From NCBI GenBank assembly GCA_028023455.1, contig JAQFVV010007222.1, positions 1-64,000 on the forward strand: a stretch of 64,000 nt of DNA, read 5' to 3'. Both the position numbers and the translations under genes were made by a program. Within the stretch, counting starts at the first letter, position 1; each line of letters begins with the position of its first letter. Origin of the DNA: Epiperipatus broadwayi (Eukaryota; Onychophora; Udeonychophora; Euonychophora; Peripatidae). The notes beneath the pieces are model-generated. The model was not told the origin of the DNA, did not search any database, and saw only the letters and a list, made by a program, of their open reading frames with translations. Positions 1 through 13,739 of the stretch are shown here, piece after piece.

Positions 1-2060
1 AGAAGTAAGGGTACAATATATATCCATAATACATATAATATCTAAAGTAAGTTAACTTATTATGTTAAATTAACTTTTTACTTTCAAAAAATATATTTTA
101 TTCAATTATAGAGTAAGGTACATAATTGTGTATACAGGTAATAGTTAGAGCTGCTGTTAACAAGCATTGTTTGCAATGGGTTTACAGGAATACAGTTCAA
201 ATAGGATGGTTAGGAGGTAGGTCATACCATCCCTGTCATCACAGCAATAGGGGGAGAATCTGCCCTGACAAGGTCAGAGGCATCGTCCATAGAATGAAAT
301 GGAATGTCTTGAAACTTAAATTTTTAGTTGATCCCAGGTCTGAATCACCAACTGTTCTGGGCAAGTCCTCTTGTCAATCTCCCTAGCCTTCCATATGAAA
401 TTTATAAGGAGGTCCTCAGGACTATGGTCAATCCCACTAAATGAACTTTTTAGAATCATTGATATAATAAGAAATCCATTGTTTTTCTGCATGTGGTGTG
501 TGGATATGTGACAATAATTCTTTGAAGTTATTTTCTTCATATCTATCTTTAGCTTTTTCACTAGTTACAATTGTTTTCTTAAATGCATCTAAGTTTCTAC
601 ATAAACATCTTTATCTCTTAAAAACAGACAATCCAAATTCTTTTATTTTAATTTAATGATTTTTTTTTTTTTGCATTTACGCTTTTTAAAAATTCTGTGA
701 ATATATATCCAATTTATTTTTCAATTTATCGAATAATATCTTAAATAATTTTAAATGTTTTATTTTTTTAATTGCTATTATTCAACCACATAAAATATAA
801 AATACCTTTTTCAGCCAAATAATGTCAAATCAAATTTTACTAATTCGGACTATTAGTTATCCACTAAAGAAAAAAGTATTCCATTATAATTTGAAATTTT
901 TTCCCAGCTTTTCTGCTTCTTTTTTTATTCCTCAAATGCTGCAATTTCTTTCATTTAAAGCATCAGTTAACTTTGTTTTCCATACATTTTTAGTTTATTC
1001 TCAACAAATTTTTCCAACATAGGTTGTTTTATTGTATTGTTCAATCTAATATCTTTTCTATTTCATAATTTTTTTAAATAAATAATCTCTTCAATTATAA
1101 TTTTTTAGTAATGTTTTTTCTAGATAAGCTTTTCCATTTTTCTTCAAGTCCACATCTTCAAAGCTCACTTTTTCTTTACTTTTTTAATTACCCAAATCTT
1201 TTCTTCAAATAAATCTATATAAAAACAAGTCATGAAACAAGATTCTATGACAATTCTAATTTTAATTGCAAAGTGGAAGTAATTATCTTTTGCGGAGCAC
1301 ATGTTTTTATCTTTGGTTTCTGTTGTTATACAAGTTAATTAACCAAGTCAAAAACTAAGCTTATATAACAACAAAGCCCAAATTTAGAATGGTATCGCTT
1401 TATCTTTTCATTTGGTTTTGATGCTACATAAATCTTAACACTACAGAACTCTGTGGGAGGTAATTACTTATGCTTTGCAATTATATATATTTTGGAAGTT
1501 ATGATTATTTATTTATTATTACAGTTGTAATTTTAATGAATCGATAAACATACTCCTTTTTAAAAATGTTCTTATGTTTTATATTATTGTTAGCATTATT
1601 TAATCAACCTATATAAAAAGCTTACCTTTCTTCTATAATTTATTTTTAACTGTGTCTAAATCTTTATTTATTGTATATTTATTATTTTAGGCACAAGTAA
1701 TTAAATACACCCTAATCTTTTTTATTTATAAATTTGGTATATGTTCTTGCCTCCAGTATTATTTAAATTTTTAACATAATTATTTTTTTAAGATTATAGG
1801 TTGAGACATAAATATCTTTGGTTTTCACACCCCATTGCTTATATTAACCTATATTATGATCAAATTATTTACCCATACAAATTTCTAAAAAACTTTTGTC
1901 CTCCAATTTGTACCTATTTTTTTTTAAATATCTAACAAAATAAATCATTCTTTATCAAATGTCTTTCTAAGATGACTAAAGTGAATATTATTTTTTTAGT
2001 ATATATTTCCATTATTCTTTTACATATTACCATTCTTATCATGAGTATCATTTGGATAGA
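1..2060. other. AT-rich non-coding DNA with one unclassified GC-richer island (126-430)
   Basis: I see no gene. A segment at about 126-430 is visibly richer in G+C than its surroundings and keeps short open frames on both strands. One minus-strand frame (316-561) reads plausibly, but it has no motif I recognise. It is most likely an old transposon fragment. The rest (430-2060) is AT-rich sequence with homopolymer T runs. Confidence 0.5.
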
Positions 2061-2086
2061 AGTATATCTGTCTATTATAGACACAT

Positions 2087-3390
2087 ATGTTCAAAAAGAA
2101 GAAAACTGTTAAATGTGAAGAGTATAGAACAATAAGTTTGTTGCTTCATGCTTCTAAAGTTTTATTGAGGATTTTAACTCAAAGGATTTATGGGAAGGTA
2201 GGTTATTATATTGGTGAAGAACAGTTTGGTTTTTGGAAAAGGAAAAGCACAAGAGATGTTATTGGTATTGTTGGGACAATTGCAGAAATATAAAATAATT
2301 TGTATATGTTTTGTTGATTGTAGAAAAGGCATTTGATAGAGTAGTTTGGAATGAATTGATGTCCATCTTAAGGGATAAAGGAGTGTTTTGGAAAAAAAAA
2401 GATGATTAATTTGGACTATGTATAATGGTCAAAGAATAAAAGATTTAAGAGTAATGTGACTGATGAAATTAATATAGAAAATGGAGTTAAGCAAGAGTGT
2501 AGTATGTCACCTGTTCTGTTTAATATTTATTTAGAAGACATGCTAAATAATTATTTGGACTGTGGACGAGTAAATGTTGGAGGGAGATTAATAAAGTGTA
2601 TAAGATTTTCGGATGACATGGTTCTTATTGCTGAGGAGGAAAACAGTCTTTAGAATATGTTGAATAAATTGGAAGAAGGATGTATGCCATATGATATTGA
2701 AAAGACTAAGTGTTTATGAATAGGGAAAGATGCAAAAAGACTGCAAATTAGAACTGTGATGACATGGTTCAACAGGTGAAAGGATTTAAATATTTGGGTA
2801 GTTCGTTGAGTGAGGATGGAAGAAGTGAAGATGAAGTTAAAAGAAGAATAGCATTGGCAAATGAGACATTTATAAAGAGAAAGAAGATATTTTGTAGACT
2901 TTTGGAAAGAAAATTAAGGAAAAGATTAATTAAATGTTATCTGTGGAGTATATTAATGTATGGTTGTGAGACATGGAATTCAGTAGTAGAATTAAGAAAT
3001 AATTGGAAGCCTTTGAGATGTAGATATGGAGAAGAAGGGAAAAATCAGTTGGATGAATAAAACAACAAATGAAGAAGTTTTAAAAAGAGTAACCAAGGAA
3101 AGAAGATTGATTGAGAATATTTAGAGAGAGAAATAAAAACTGGATTGGACATATATTGAGAAGAGATTATAGTTTAATGAAAGATGTTTTGGAGGAAATG
3201 ATGAGGGGAAATAAAAAGAAAGAACAGAAGTGATTGACATTATTGGATGCTATAAGAGATGGGAAGACATATGTGAAATTGAAAAAATAGGCAAGGAAGA
3301 GAATGGAATGGAAGAATGGCTGAATTGATGTTGTGACTACTCTCTGAATCTGTCTTTTGGACAAAATACTATTGATTTATTGATTGATGT
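2087..3390 (+). pseudogene. 5'-truncated, frameshifted LINE reverse transcriptase
   Basis: Decayed non-LTR retrotransposon ORF2. In order on the plus strand I can read: RT block 1 (YRTISLL, near 2123); block 2 (EEQFGFWKRKST, where families usually have GFR); motif A (KAFDRV, near 2325-2343) after a frameshift; motif B (NGVKQECSMSPVLFNIYLED, near 2480-2540); motif C (FSDD in place of the usual FADD, near 2605-2617); the thumb region (FKYLGSSLSEDGR, near 2786); then the LILMYGCETW-type and NWIGHILR-type segments of the C-terminus. The endonuclease domain and all sequence before RT block 1 are missing, consistent with 5' truncation. Stops and frameshifts occur at about 2290, 2390, 2653, 2718, 3058 and 3228. 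It ends at a short TTGA-like tail (3370-3387). The layout matches the endonuclease-reverse transcriptase type common in invertebrates; I do not assign a clade. Confidence 0.88.
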
Positions 3391-5046
3391 TTAATATTCT
3401 CAATAAACATGGTGTTTAAATTTATATATTAAGTTTTCTGCTAATGGAATCATAACAATTGGAAGAAAAGTCTAATGCTCATTTTTTGAGTCTTAGGCTG
3501 TATTCCAAATATCAATTTATTTTTTTATTTTTTGAAAAATAATTTTTGTATTTTATCAGTGATAATATTTGTCTTCATTATTTCATTCATATTTAATTTT
3601 TATTAACTATTAACAAGGATTATGGATTATTAACATTATGACGCAAATTCATATCTTATTCTTCTCATCTTTTATTAGACTTTATATATATATATATATA
3701 TTACTATTTTTTGATTCAATTGTTACTTCATTGTTGGGATTAGTTTCTTCACTGAAGTATATTATCTTTCAATAACTTTTTGTTTATTCTTAATCAGATA
3801 TATAGAACACTTTCTTTAAAGAAATAATTTTAATAATTTATTTCAAAAAATACAGATACATCTTATAATAAATTATTAATGTCATATTTCTATAAAAGAT
3901 AGTTATAGCTATTATTTGGTAAACAATTGTTTCATTAGCACATATCTGATGAAATTTGTTAAAATAAAATTTTGAATCCTGTAAAAAAGTAATCTATGAT
4001 CTTTTTTGTCCAATCATCTATGCTTATGTTAGAAATAACAAACAATCTTGTGTCATGAAAATTTAAGAGCTAAAATCAGACAAACTCATCAGCATTTTAG
4101 TCACAAAACAGGCTTGTAAGTAAGCAGCCTTATGACCAAACTAATACTAGCATTATTTTTTTTAGTAAATATCCATCCAGAATTGTAAGATAAGAATATC
4201 TAAGTATTATTAGCTAGATATTAAACATCGTTAGATTAATGTAGGCTGAATATATGCATTCAATCATATTTCTTTTATCTATTTAATCTATTCCAGTTCT
4301 AACATCCATTTTAAGCTTGTGTAATCATTAAATGTCGTATGATAATTTTTATTAAATCCTTGTCCAGTATTCATATTTCTAGATGATTTTAGATTTCTAC
4401 TCCTTATAAGATTGAAAATAAGATAGGATATCACTGGATAGAGATTTAGAAGCATTATCATTTAGAGTTTATTGATAACTCGATGTTAAAATAGGTGGGA
4501 GAACATATAAATAACTTAGATTTGAAAAAACATTACATCATCTGGAGTTATGTAATAATTGTAATATGATGTGACTTTCATGTCTGTAATGACAGATTTT
4601 ATGGTTGCTAGGTTCTTGGACATTTTATCCTAATATTACTTCTTCTCATTACTGAGCAAACTTATCATTTATTTTACACACGCATACATATATTAAAATT
4701 TCAGCTGTAATCTTCTTATACTTTTCTTTCTTTAAAAAGTAAATTATTTATTACACTAAAACTTTTAATTTTATAAACTCTATGAAAACATTATTCCTAT
4801 ATGGAAGATCATATGCAAAGAAATTACTTAAATATAATTAGATTTAAAAAATAATTATGTCTTTAAAGATAGGAGGGATTAAATTTATTTGGGAAAATAT
4901 ATATATACATATTATAGTTGCATTTATAAATTAAAAATTATATAGTCTTAGAGTAAAGAGTAGCAAATTCCATTTTTAAAAAAGGAGAATAAAAAAATAG
5001 AGAAATATAAATTTAAATATTCTTTAAAAATAAATAAAAATAGTGT
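3391..5046. other. AT-rich non-coding DNA
   Basis: No gene or clear repeat is visible apart from a short (TA)n near 3687-3704. The stretch 4045-4140 is slightly GC-richer but was not identified. Confidence 0.5.
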
Positions 5047-5066
5047 AGCAAAAAATGTATTTTTTT

Positions 5067-5174
5067 GTCAAGCATTGATGGTCGAGAGATCAGCGACGGT
5101 GGCTTTACAAGCACTTGTCTCAGGTTAACAGGTTCGCTTCCTGGATGATGCTATGGCAAATGAGGAAAAAAACG
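5067..5174 (+). mobile_element. tRNA-derived SINE, family B, copy 1
   Basis: A ~105-bp unit starts near GTCAAGCATTGATGG. It has an A-box-like TGGTCGAGAGATC (5079-5091) and a good B box, GGTTCGCTTCC (5131-5141), then ATGATGCTATGGCA and an A-rich tail. It aligns by eye with the units at 21.77 kb and 49.71 kb. Possible short target duplications (AAAAAATGTAT upstream, AAAAAACGTAT downstream) differ at one base. Confidence 0.78.
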
Positions 5175-5499
5175 TATATTAAAAATATGTATGAAAACGC
5201 AAATGTATCACAAACATAATCCAAGGATATAAACATCATTTTGGATAAAACAATAATTAAAGCTTGATGAGCCAAAAGAAATTGAGGAGATAGCCAAATA
5301 AAAAGTATGACTTTTTTTAAATTTGATGATAGCTTATACAACATTTCTAGTAAATTTAAATACTGAAGATGATACATTTTTTCAGCACTATTTCTATCTA
5401 CAGTCTTGTTTTTTACATGAATTTCAAGCTCTCACCAGATATAATTACTAATTACTTACTTAATATTATTATTAATTCACAGGATTGTTAAAATAAATA

Positions 5500-6290
<791 letters not shown>

Positions 6291-6593
6291 AAAGGATTTC
6301 ATCTTTTTATCATATGCACCTTACCGACTTTATAATAACTCAATTCTGTTATGCTGAGTATAGAGGAAACTCTTAAATCCAAACACAAGATAAAGACTTT
6401 ACAAAGATAAAATTGGCCATATTATCTTTAACCTAAATTCTGATTTATATTAGTCAATCTGAACCATCTTGGTTTGAGAGAGTGAAGATGTTACTTTGTA
6501 TAATTTTTAACTCCATTACTTTCTTACAGACATTAACAGTCACAAAATCTGTTGATTTACTACATGTTAATATTATAAATTAATAGAAATTAT

Positions 6594-6808
6594 ATAGCAC
6601 TCAGATTTATTTATTAAGTGCATATATCATAAGAAATGAAATAGAAAAGATTTCACCTTTATAACATTTGTGCATTACTGATTTAATAATAATATGACAG
6701 CATTGAGATATTATTTAATCAGTAAGGTGCTTATGTTAAAAAATTGAAATCCTTTTTCTTTAATTTTATATGAAATATGCACTTAATAAATAAATCTGAA
6801 TGTTACAT
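6594..6808. mobile_element. Foldback (MITE-like) inverted repeat
   Basis: The left arm (about 6594-6690, containing CAGATTTATTTATTAAGTGC) reappears reverse-complemented in the right arm (about 6705-6808, GCACTTAATAAATAAATCTG). The arms are ~95 bp with a very short centre. There is no coding capacity. A non-autonomous inverted-repeat element is likely. Confidence 0.75.
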
Positions 6809-7599
6809 ATTTTCTGAGTCTTTTAACAAAGAAGTCACCACATTGATATAAATATTATATGAAATAGTTATCATTTTTGACATTTGCATTTATTATTATA
6901 AGTCATAAATGCTTTATCTAATTTAATAAGTATTAAAAATGGCAGTCACAAGAATTAAAATATTTCTGAATTGATCAGCCACTGAGGAAAATAGAAAATT
7001 TTCAAATGGCTAGGTTAATTAAACTGTTCTGTTTATTATTACTTTGACATTCAAATGTTTTTGAGCACTTGCACAACTGGCTATGTAAATATCTGTACTA
7101 TAAATCATTTGTGCATTATAACTCATACCTTCTATGCTAGTGAATGATTCAGAAGATTAAGATGTTGACAGACAAGTCTATTAAGATTATTATGTAGAAT
7201 GTTGAATTTGAGTTAATCATATGAATAACATATTTAAGTTTATATATATATATATTAAAATTATAAATATTTAACTTTCTATAATGTATATTATATTTTC
7301 ATTTCTATATATGAAAAGATTATAACGTGTATTAGTAAACTGAAACCTGTCTATATTCAGAAGTAATATTGGTAATCATTTATAAATGAGATATCTTTCT
7401 AAATAAGTTCACCAATATTGTTATAAAGGAAGAGTATAATAAACTAATATATCTCTAAGGATTTTTTTAAAAGAAAGGTAATATATGGAAGTGGCAATAT
7501 ATTTTTTTAATATTTCTGAATTTGAAAATAATACTTTATATTCATGTTCTCAATAAATGAATTGTTAATCTAATTATAATAATATTAACCACTAGGAAA

Positions 7600-7672
<73 letters not shown>

Positions 7673-9540
7673 AGCACTAGCAAAGCAAATCTCTTAAAAA
7701 TTGCTCAATGGATGATAAACAGTTAGAATTTGTGCATATAGAAAATAAAAATATTTTATTGTTAATATGCTTAATTTCACCATAGATTCATGTGGATATT
7801 ATAAATAAAACAAAATAGTTAAGTTAAATATTTTTACTAATCACAATGATGTGGGACAAAGATAACAGTATAGTGTATACTTGCTAAGCTTATCAAAATA
7901 TAAATGAATTAAAATGAGTACATATATAAAATCAATCTTCTATTAAGAATCAGCAAGTTACCATGTTGAAAAAGTCAAATGGTATAGGATGGATAAATGA
8001 TGCTGATCACATTGATGGCTTTATGCTTGTTAAATCATCTTAATTATATCTTAATATGTCTAAATGAAAATGCTTTATACTATAAATATGTATAAGAAAT
8101 TGAATCATGAAAAAATCTCTAAAGAGCAGCTAAAAGGTGAAGTGATGATCATAACTTTTATAGATATGATTTGAGCAATATATACAATCTTGGTTATAAG
8201 ATTATAACCATTATATGACTAATATAATCATACTTTCTATAATTATTTCCATAGTGTTAGCTTTCTTAACTACGACAATTAAGTACCATTCACTGAATAA
8301 AGAAATAAATATTTCATTATCTTATATAGTAAACAGAATTGAAAATTTAAAAAAAAATGTGAAAACATTAAATTTGACAAAATAAATATTTTACAGGGCT
8401 TGAATACATAAAAATATGTATTTCATATTGACAATTAAGAACACTTATTTTAAAAGAAAAAGACATCTTTAAAAAGTTCTAATACATCCTGTAATTCTAA
8501 TATAACATATAACAAATCAAAAAGATAAATAAAAAACTTATATCCTGTAGAAAAAAGGAAGTAAACTGATATAGTGATTCTATGTATGGATAAGTAAATA
8601 ATGTAATGAATTCTCAATAAAAGCAAGTCAAGTTTTCTTCTCTCTCCATTTAAATCATGGTTTTATTGATCCTGTTAAACATAAACTAGTTTTATTAAAA
8701 AAAATTAAAAAAAAAATTCCTAGGACACAAAATATCAAATAATTAGATATATAATGAAAATAAAACATTTTCAATTATATTGAAAATTAATAATGCAAAA
8801 AGGAAATAATTGTAAAACTTCTCCTCTAAGATGCTATCACTCAATTTTCTATTTAAAAAAAGGTAATTAATTATGGATTTAAAATAAAAATGTTGCAGTT
8901 TATCCAAACAAAATTTATTTGTTTTAAATAACTTTATATTTTAAGAAACTCTGAGTATATAAAAATAAACATATTATAATTAGTTGGGCTACAGAATAAT
9001 TTGCTACTAAGGCAGATAAGTGTGTTATTAATGCTTTCTATAATGTATCTTACTAAGAATAATACAATAAACCTCTATTACATTATTAAATGATGAAGAT
9101 TTATCACAAAGGAAATCTAACTATACAGAACTTGTATTGTGAGGACATTATCAATCATTTATAAAATGTATCTAAAAATTCAAAGTACATGAAATATAAT
9201 ATCCACATATATATTTATTAAGGCCAATTATAAATGTAAATTTTTGTTATTTATTTATTAATATTATTTATATGATTTTTAAAAAGTGAAGAAACTCAAG
9301 ATAATTTTTTATTCAATTTTCTATAAAATATATAAATTTCAATTTCATTCTCCTACTTAATAACTCAAGATAGTTGATCAAAATCTGCTGATTCAGAGAT
9401 GAGACATAGTCACTTTTATTTTGTACTCTATAGCATTTAACATAAGAATATTGCTTCTTTCACATTAGTATTTTTTTGTTGTTATTTCTTTTACCTTTAC
9501 TAAATTTATCATAAGTAATATTATTCATTATGTTGGAAAT
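6809..9540. other. AT-rich non-coding DNA with an (AT)n tract at 7603-7670
   Basis: There is no recognisable gene, no splice-flanked coding block and no tRNA. Only the 68-bp (AT)n at 7603-7670 and scattered A/T homopolymers stand out. Confidence 0.55.
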
Positions 9541-9557
9541 TTTCTTTGATTTGCTGT

Positions 9558-9591
<34 letters not shown>

Positions 9592-9599
<8 letters not shown>

Positions 9600-9616
9600 C
9601 ATTACACTTTTATTTC

Positions 9617-9658
<42 letters not shown>

Positions 9659-9684
9659 GAAATAAAAGTGTAATGTATATATTT
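9592..9684. repeat. Near-perfect short palindrome around an (AT)n core
   Basis: The left arm ATTACACTTTTATTTCAATA (9601-9620) is matched exactly by its reverse complement TATTGAAATAAAAGTGTAAT (about 9655-9674). The arms extend into flanking TATATAC/GTATATA and enclose an (AT)n loop. This is either a tiny foldback element or a hairpin-mediated duplication. Confidence 0.88.
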
Positions 9685-9689
9685 AAATT

Positions 9690-10230
9690 TTAATCTTTTT
9701 ATATAAAACTTTACTATTGTTAAAGATAAAATAATATACTTAATTGTTAATTATGGGTTAAATAAAATAAAGTTTGACATTTTAGAATACTAAAAGGTTA
9801 TATCTCTGAGATAAACTACCATTTCTCTTAGGTAACAAATTAAGCTTATTTTCATTAACCTTTGCTTTGTATTCAGGGATAAGAATTAAATGGTGATAAT
9901 TATTATTAAGACAGTAGAACCATATATCATAACATACTTGGATATTATATTTTGAATAGCTAAACTATGTATCTTGATGATGATGATTGATTCTGGCAAT
10001 AATCTAACTACTAATCAATATTGTTATTTAAATATGAGTGATAAAAATTTTTGTTTAGTATAAAACGATTGACTTTCAGATGAGTATGTTATCTGACTAT
10101 GAAGATTTCAATAATTTGCATCAATGTTTGGTGTATATTATGTGCACTGATTTTAACCTCCACTTTTTGACACACAAAAAATACTCATCATGAGATTAGA
10201 TCAACATCAGTAATTTGAACCCCCAAATTG
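9690..10230. other. AT-rich non-coding DNA
   Basis: I see no gene, RNA or repeat structure here. Confidence 0.5.
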
Positions 10231-10283
10231 TATTTCAATATACTATATAGATAGATAAATAGAAAGGCAGGTAGGAGACATAA

Positions 10284-10805
<522 letters not shown>

Positions 10806-10809
10806 AGAT

Positions 10810-11977
10810 AATCTTATACTAAATATGAATGTAACATAAAAAAGACTAATATTATGCATACATGTTTTAAGTGTGTGTCTTATGTATTTTTTTTTATTTA
10901 ATGTGTGACTGCTATTTCATAAGTACAATATTATATATATATATTTCCTTAACTTTATTCTTAGGAGAAACCTATTTTTAAACTGAAGTCAAACTTTAGT
11001 AGATTCTCAGGTGAATTCAAATCATATTGTTCTTGGTAATTGTCATATCTCTATTTTGATAGGCATTCAAGTGAAAAATAAGCTCAAGTTTAATAATAAT
11101 CAATAAAGTACCTGAACCTTGCCTTGAAGATGAAAATATTTTACTTTTGGAATTTAATATAAATTTAACATCCTACAGAAGTACAAAAATTTTGAAAACA
11201 ATATTAGTCTTTATCTACATGCCACATTTATTCTTAATCTATAGATTTCTAAATATATATATTAAATATTTCTTACCAATATATTTATTGAAAAATTTTA
11301 AACTTTAATGTTTGGTTAATTTAAAATAATTTATATATACCGAAACATTTAATTAACATAAATTTGAATACACTCCCTCATCACTATCAATTGCACACAG
11401 CTATGATTATGAAGCCATAGAGCTTTGAAAGCGCTAAGCTTTAAATAACTTTAATAATATATATATATATAACTTCTTTAACGAGTGTTATAAGCGCATA
11501 TTTATTGATATTATATATAAAGATAAAAAAAATCTAAAAATGCTACTGTAAAGTCTTTCTTTCTAGCATTTCTTTAGATAGGAATAGTGTGAAGAAGCCA
11601 TTCTTCATCAACATCTGTTAGTTGATTATATAATTTTATTTTATTCTCTAAGGAAGAATAGCTTGATAACATAAATAAATATCAAATAGTTTAGTTTGGT
11701 AGTTTATATAACGTTTGAGCATCAAAAGTATAGTTTTAGATTGGCCCATCGATCTTGAACATCCAGTTTGACATCATATCACTGCAATACTCTACACTGA
11801 GCAAAATATATTTATTTGAATAGGTGACTGAGTTGGCATAATATATTTATATGAAAAAATATATAAGCTTCTTTAGAAATTCTCGTCTAATGAAAAAATG
11901 TTTGAATTTCAATCCAGATTAGAAAGCTTACCTAAATCACAGATATAGCAGATGAATGTGATGTCCTATAAAACCTT

Positions 11978-11980
<3 letters not shown>
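10810..11980. other. AT-rich non-coding DNA
   Basis: I see no gene or strong repeat structure. Short (AT)n tracts occur near 10933 and 11457. Confidence 0.5.

Positions 11981-11981
<1 letters not shown>

Positions 11982-12070
<89 letters not shown>
11982..12070. repeat. (AT)n microsatellite at the edge of a palindrome
   Basis: About 89 bp of alternating AT that abuts the inverted-repeat arm beginning at about 12070. Confidence 0.95.
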
Positions 12071-12075
<5 letters not shown>

Positions 12076-12591
12076 TAAATATATGTATATTGTCTAAACT
12101 AAACGATATAATTATAAGGGACTTGAACATGAAATTTCAACTTCCTTACATCTATCCTATCTATCTTATATAACTGATACACAACACCACATACTTGTGA
12201 AAAAAATAAATGATCTCCAATATTCATATTTTGTTCTGAATCAGCACTCATCAATCGGTCCAGATCACCATCTCTATATATACAATCAGTGCTCAGCTTA
12301 TATTAAGATAGCAAATCTTTAAACTTTAATGAACAAGCTTCAATCTTCTTTACTCTCCCACTCTTTTACCATCTATTTCATTGAAAATCCAAGAATGGAA
12401 TGCTTGATGCCTATATTATTGTCATACCCATGTTGATATATATTAGAGATCATTTATCATTTTTACATCTATTTAGACTTATGTATCAGTTGTATTAAAT
12501 TGGATTGATGCAGGAAGCTTGAAAGTTCACGTTCATGTCCCTTATAATTACATTAAGTTTAGTATAGACAATATACATATATTAAATATTG
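12070..12591. repeat. Inverted pair of family A repeat ends with shared flanks
   Basis: The left arm from 12070 (TATTGTCTAAACTAAAC, then AAGGGACTTGAACATGAAA) matches the reverse complement of 12437-12591 (TTCATGTCCCTTATAATTAC, then GTTTAGTATAGACAATA). The arms run ~150 bp. They include both the family A end and non-family flanking sequence, so the palindrome was probably made by an inverted duplication and not by two independent insertions. Confidence 0.82.
12115..12430 (-). mobile_element. Interspersed repeat family A, copy 1
   Basis: A ~320-bp unit on the minus strand, recognised by its match to 12690-13025 (inverted) and 23810-24170 (same orientation). Landmarks read on the minus strand are GAGTGCTGATTCAGAACAAA, a GATCATTTATTTTTTTCAC-like segment and a terminal GTTCAAGTCCCTTATA. 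That last motif contains a perfect pol III B-box-like GTTCAAGTCCC but sits at the end of the unit, not near its start, so tRNA ancestry is uncertain. Confidence 0.8.
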
Positions 12592-12689
12592 CATATTCAA
12601 CTTGTATTTTACCAATCCCTACTCTGTATAATTAAATGAACATATTAAAATTATATATGTAAGTGATTATAATGACTTATGGGAAACAT

Positions 12690-13025
12690 GATTATGGCAA
12701 TAATATTGGCATCAACAAGGACTGTGAACATTCCATTCTTGGATTTTTAATGAAATGAATGGCTGAACAATTAGAGAATGTAGAAGATTGAAGCTTGTCC
12801 AATGAAGTTAAAGACTTGTTAATATAAGCTGAGCACTGATTGTATATATGTGTGGGAGATGGTGATATGAATGATATGTACTAACTGATGAATGCTGGTT
12901 CAGCACAAAATACTATATTGGAGATCATTTATCTTTTCAGCATGTATGTGGTCATACAGAGTTGTATAAGAGAGTTTGAATAGGTGTAAGGAGTTTGAAA
13001 TTTTGGGTTCAAGTCCCTTATATAT
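12690..13025 (+). mobile_element. Interspersed repeat family A, copy 2
   Basis: A plus-strand copy. It runs from a CATTCCATTCTTGGAT-type start through GAGCACTGATTGTATATATG and GAATGCTGGTTCAGCAC to GGGTTCAAGTCCCTTATA (about 13005-13022). It is the reverse complement of copy 1 along essentially its whole length, giving a ~330-bp inverted pair within 1 kb. Confidence 0.82.
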
Positions 13026-13312
13026 ACATACATAATATATACATATATAATATAGTAAGAAACTTTTGTATTTATATTAGAAAATATATTTTAATTATTA
13101 TTCAAATTTTGAATTCAACATTATTTATAAATAACTATAAATCATCATACTAGGATTATTATACCTCTCCACAGCTAATAAATTTCAGATTTAATATAAT
13201 TTTTCAAATAAAAAAAATATTAACATTTTCTATAACTAATAAAACTTTTGATTATCTTTAGTAATTTGCCACACATTTTTATTTAATTCTTGAAACATAA
13301 TTTAATAAATAC

Positions 13313-13735
13313 TAGATGTGTCTAAATGACAAAGTCAGAAACCAAAGCAAAATGCTTTATATGTTTGTAATTGATTTTGAAGTAAATAAATATATTTATT
13401 GTAATTTTTTATATTCATAAATAAGATTTTACATTACTTTATCGAAATATAAAGTTTGATTCAAAAAATTTTAAATTTTACTGGAAAAATAAGCTTGCAA
13501 ATGTGATCCCATCTCATGACAAGTGGTTGATCAGTAATGATTGCAATTTGCATATCAGGCATTTCTAAATGACAAAGTCAGAAATAGAAATAAAATGCTT
13601 TACATGTTTGTAATTGATTTTGAAATAAATAAATATATCTATCATAATTTTTTACATTCATAAATAATATTTTACATTACTTTATTGAAATATAAAGTTT
13701 GATTCCAATTTTTATTTTTATTTTACAAGAAAAAT
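13313..13735. repeat. Tandem direct duplication, ~170 bp, period ~243
   Basis: TCTAAATGACAAAGTCAGAA starts at 13321 and again at 13564. Both copies continue with GTTTGTAATTGATTTTGAA, an ATAAATA-rich stretch, TTTTACATTACTTTAT and AAATATAAAGTTTGATTC. The copies differ by a modest number of substitutions. Confidence 0.88.
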
Positions 13736-13739
13736 ATGC

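Noticed and set aside
126-561. Overlapping short frames on both strands
   Set aside because: The segment is GC-richer, but no family signature is recognisable on either strand. Treated as an unclassified repeat fragment.
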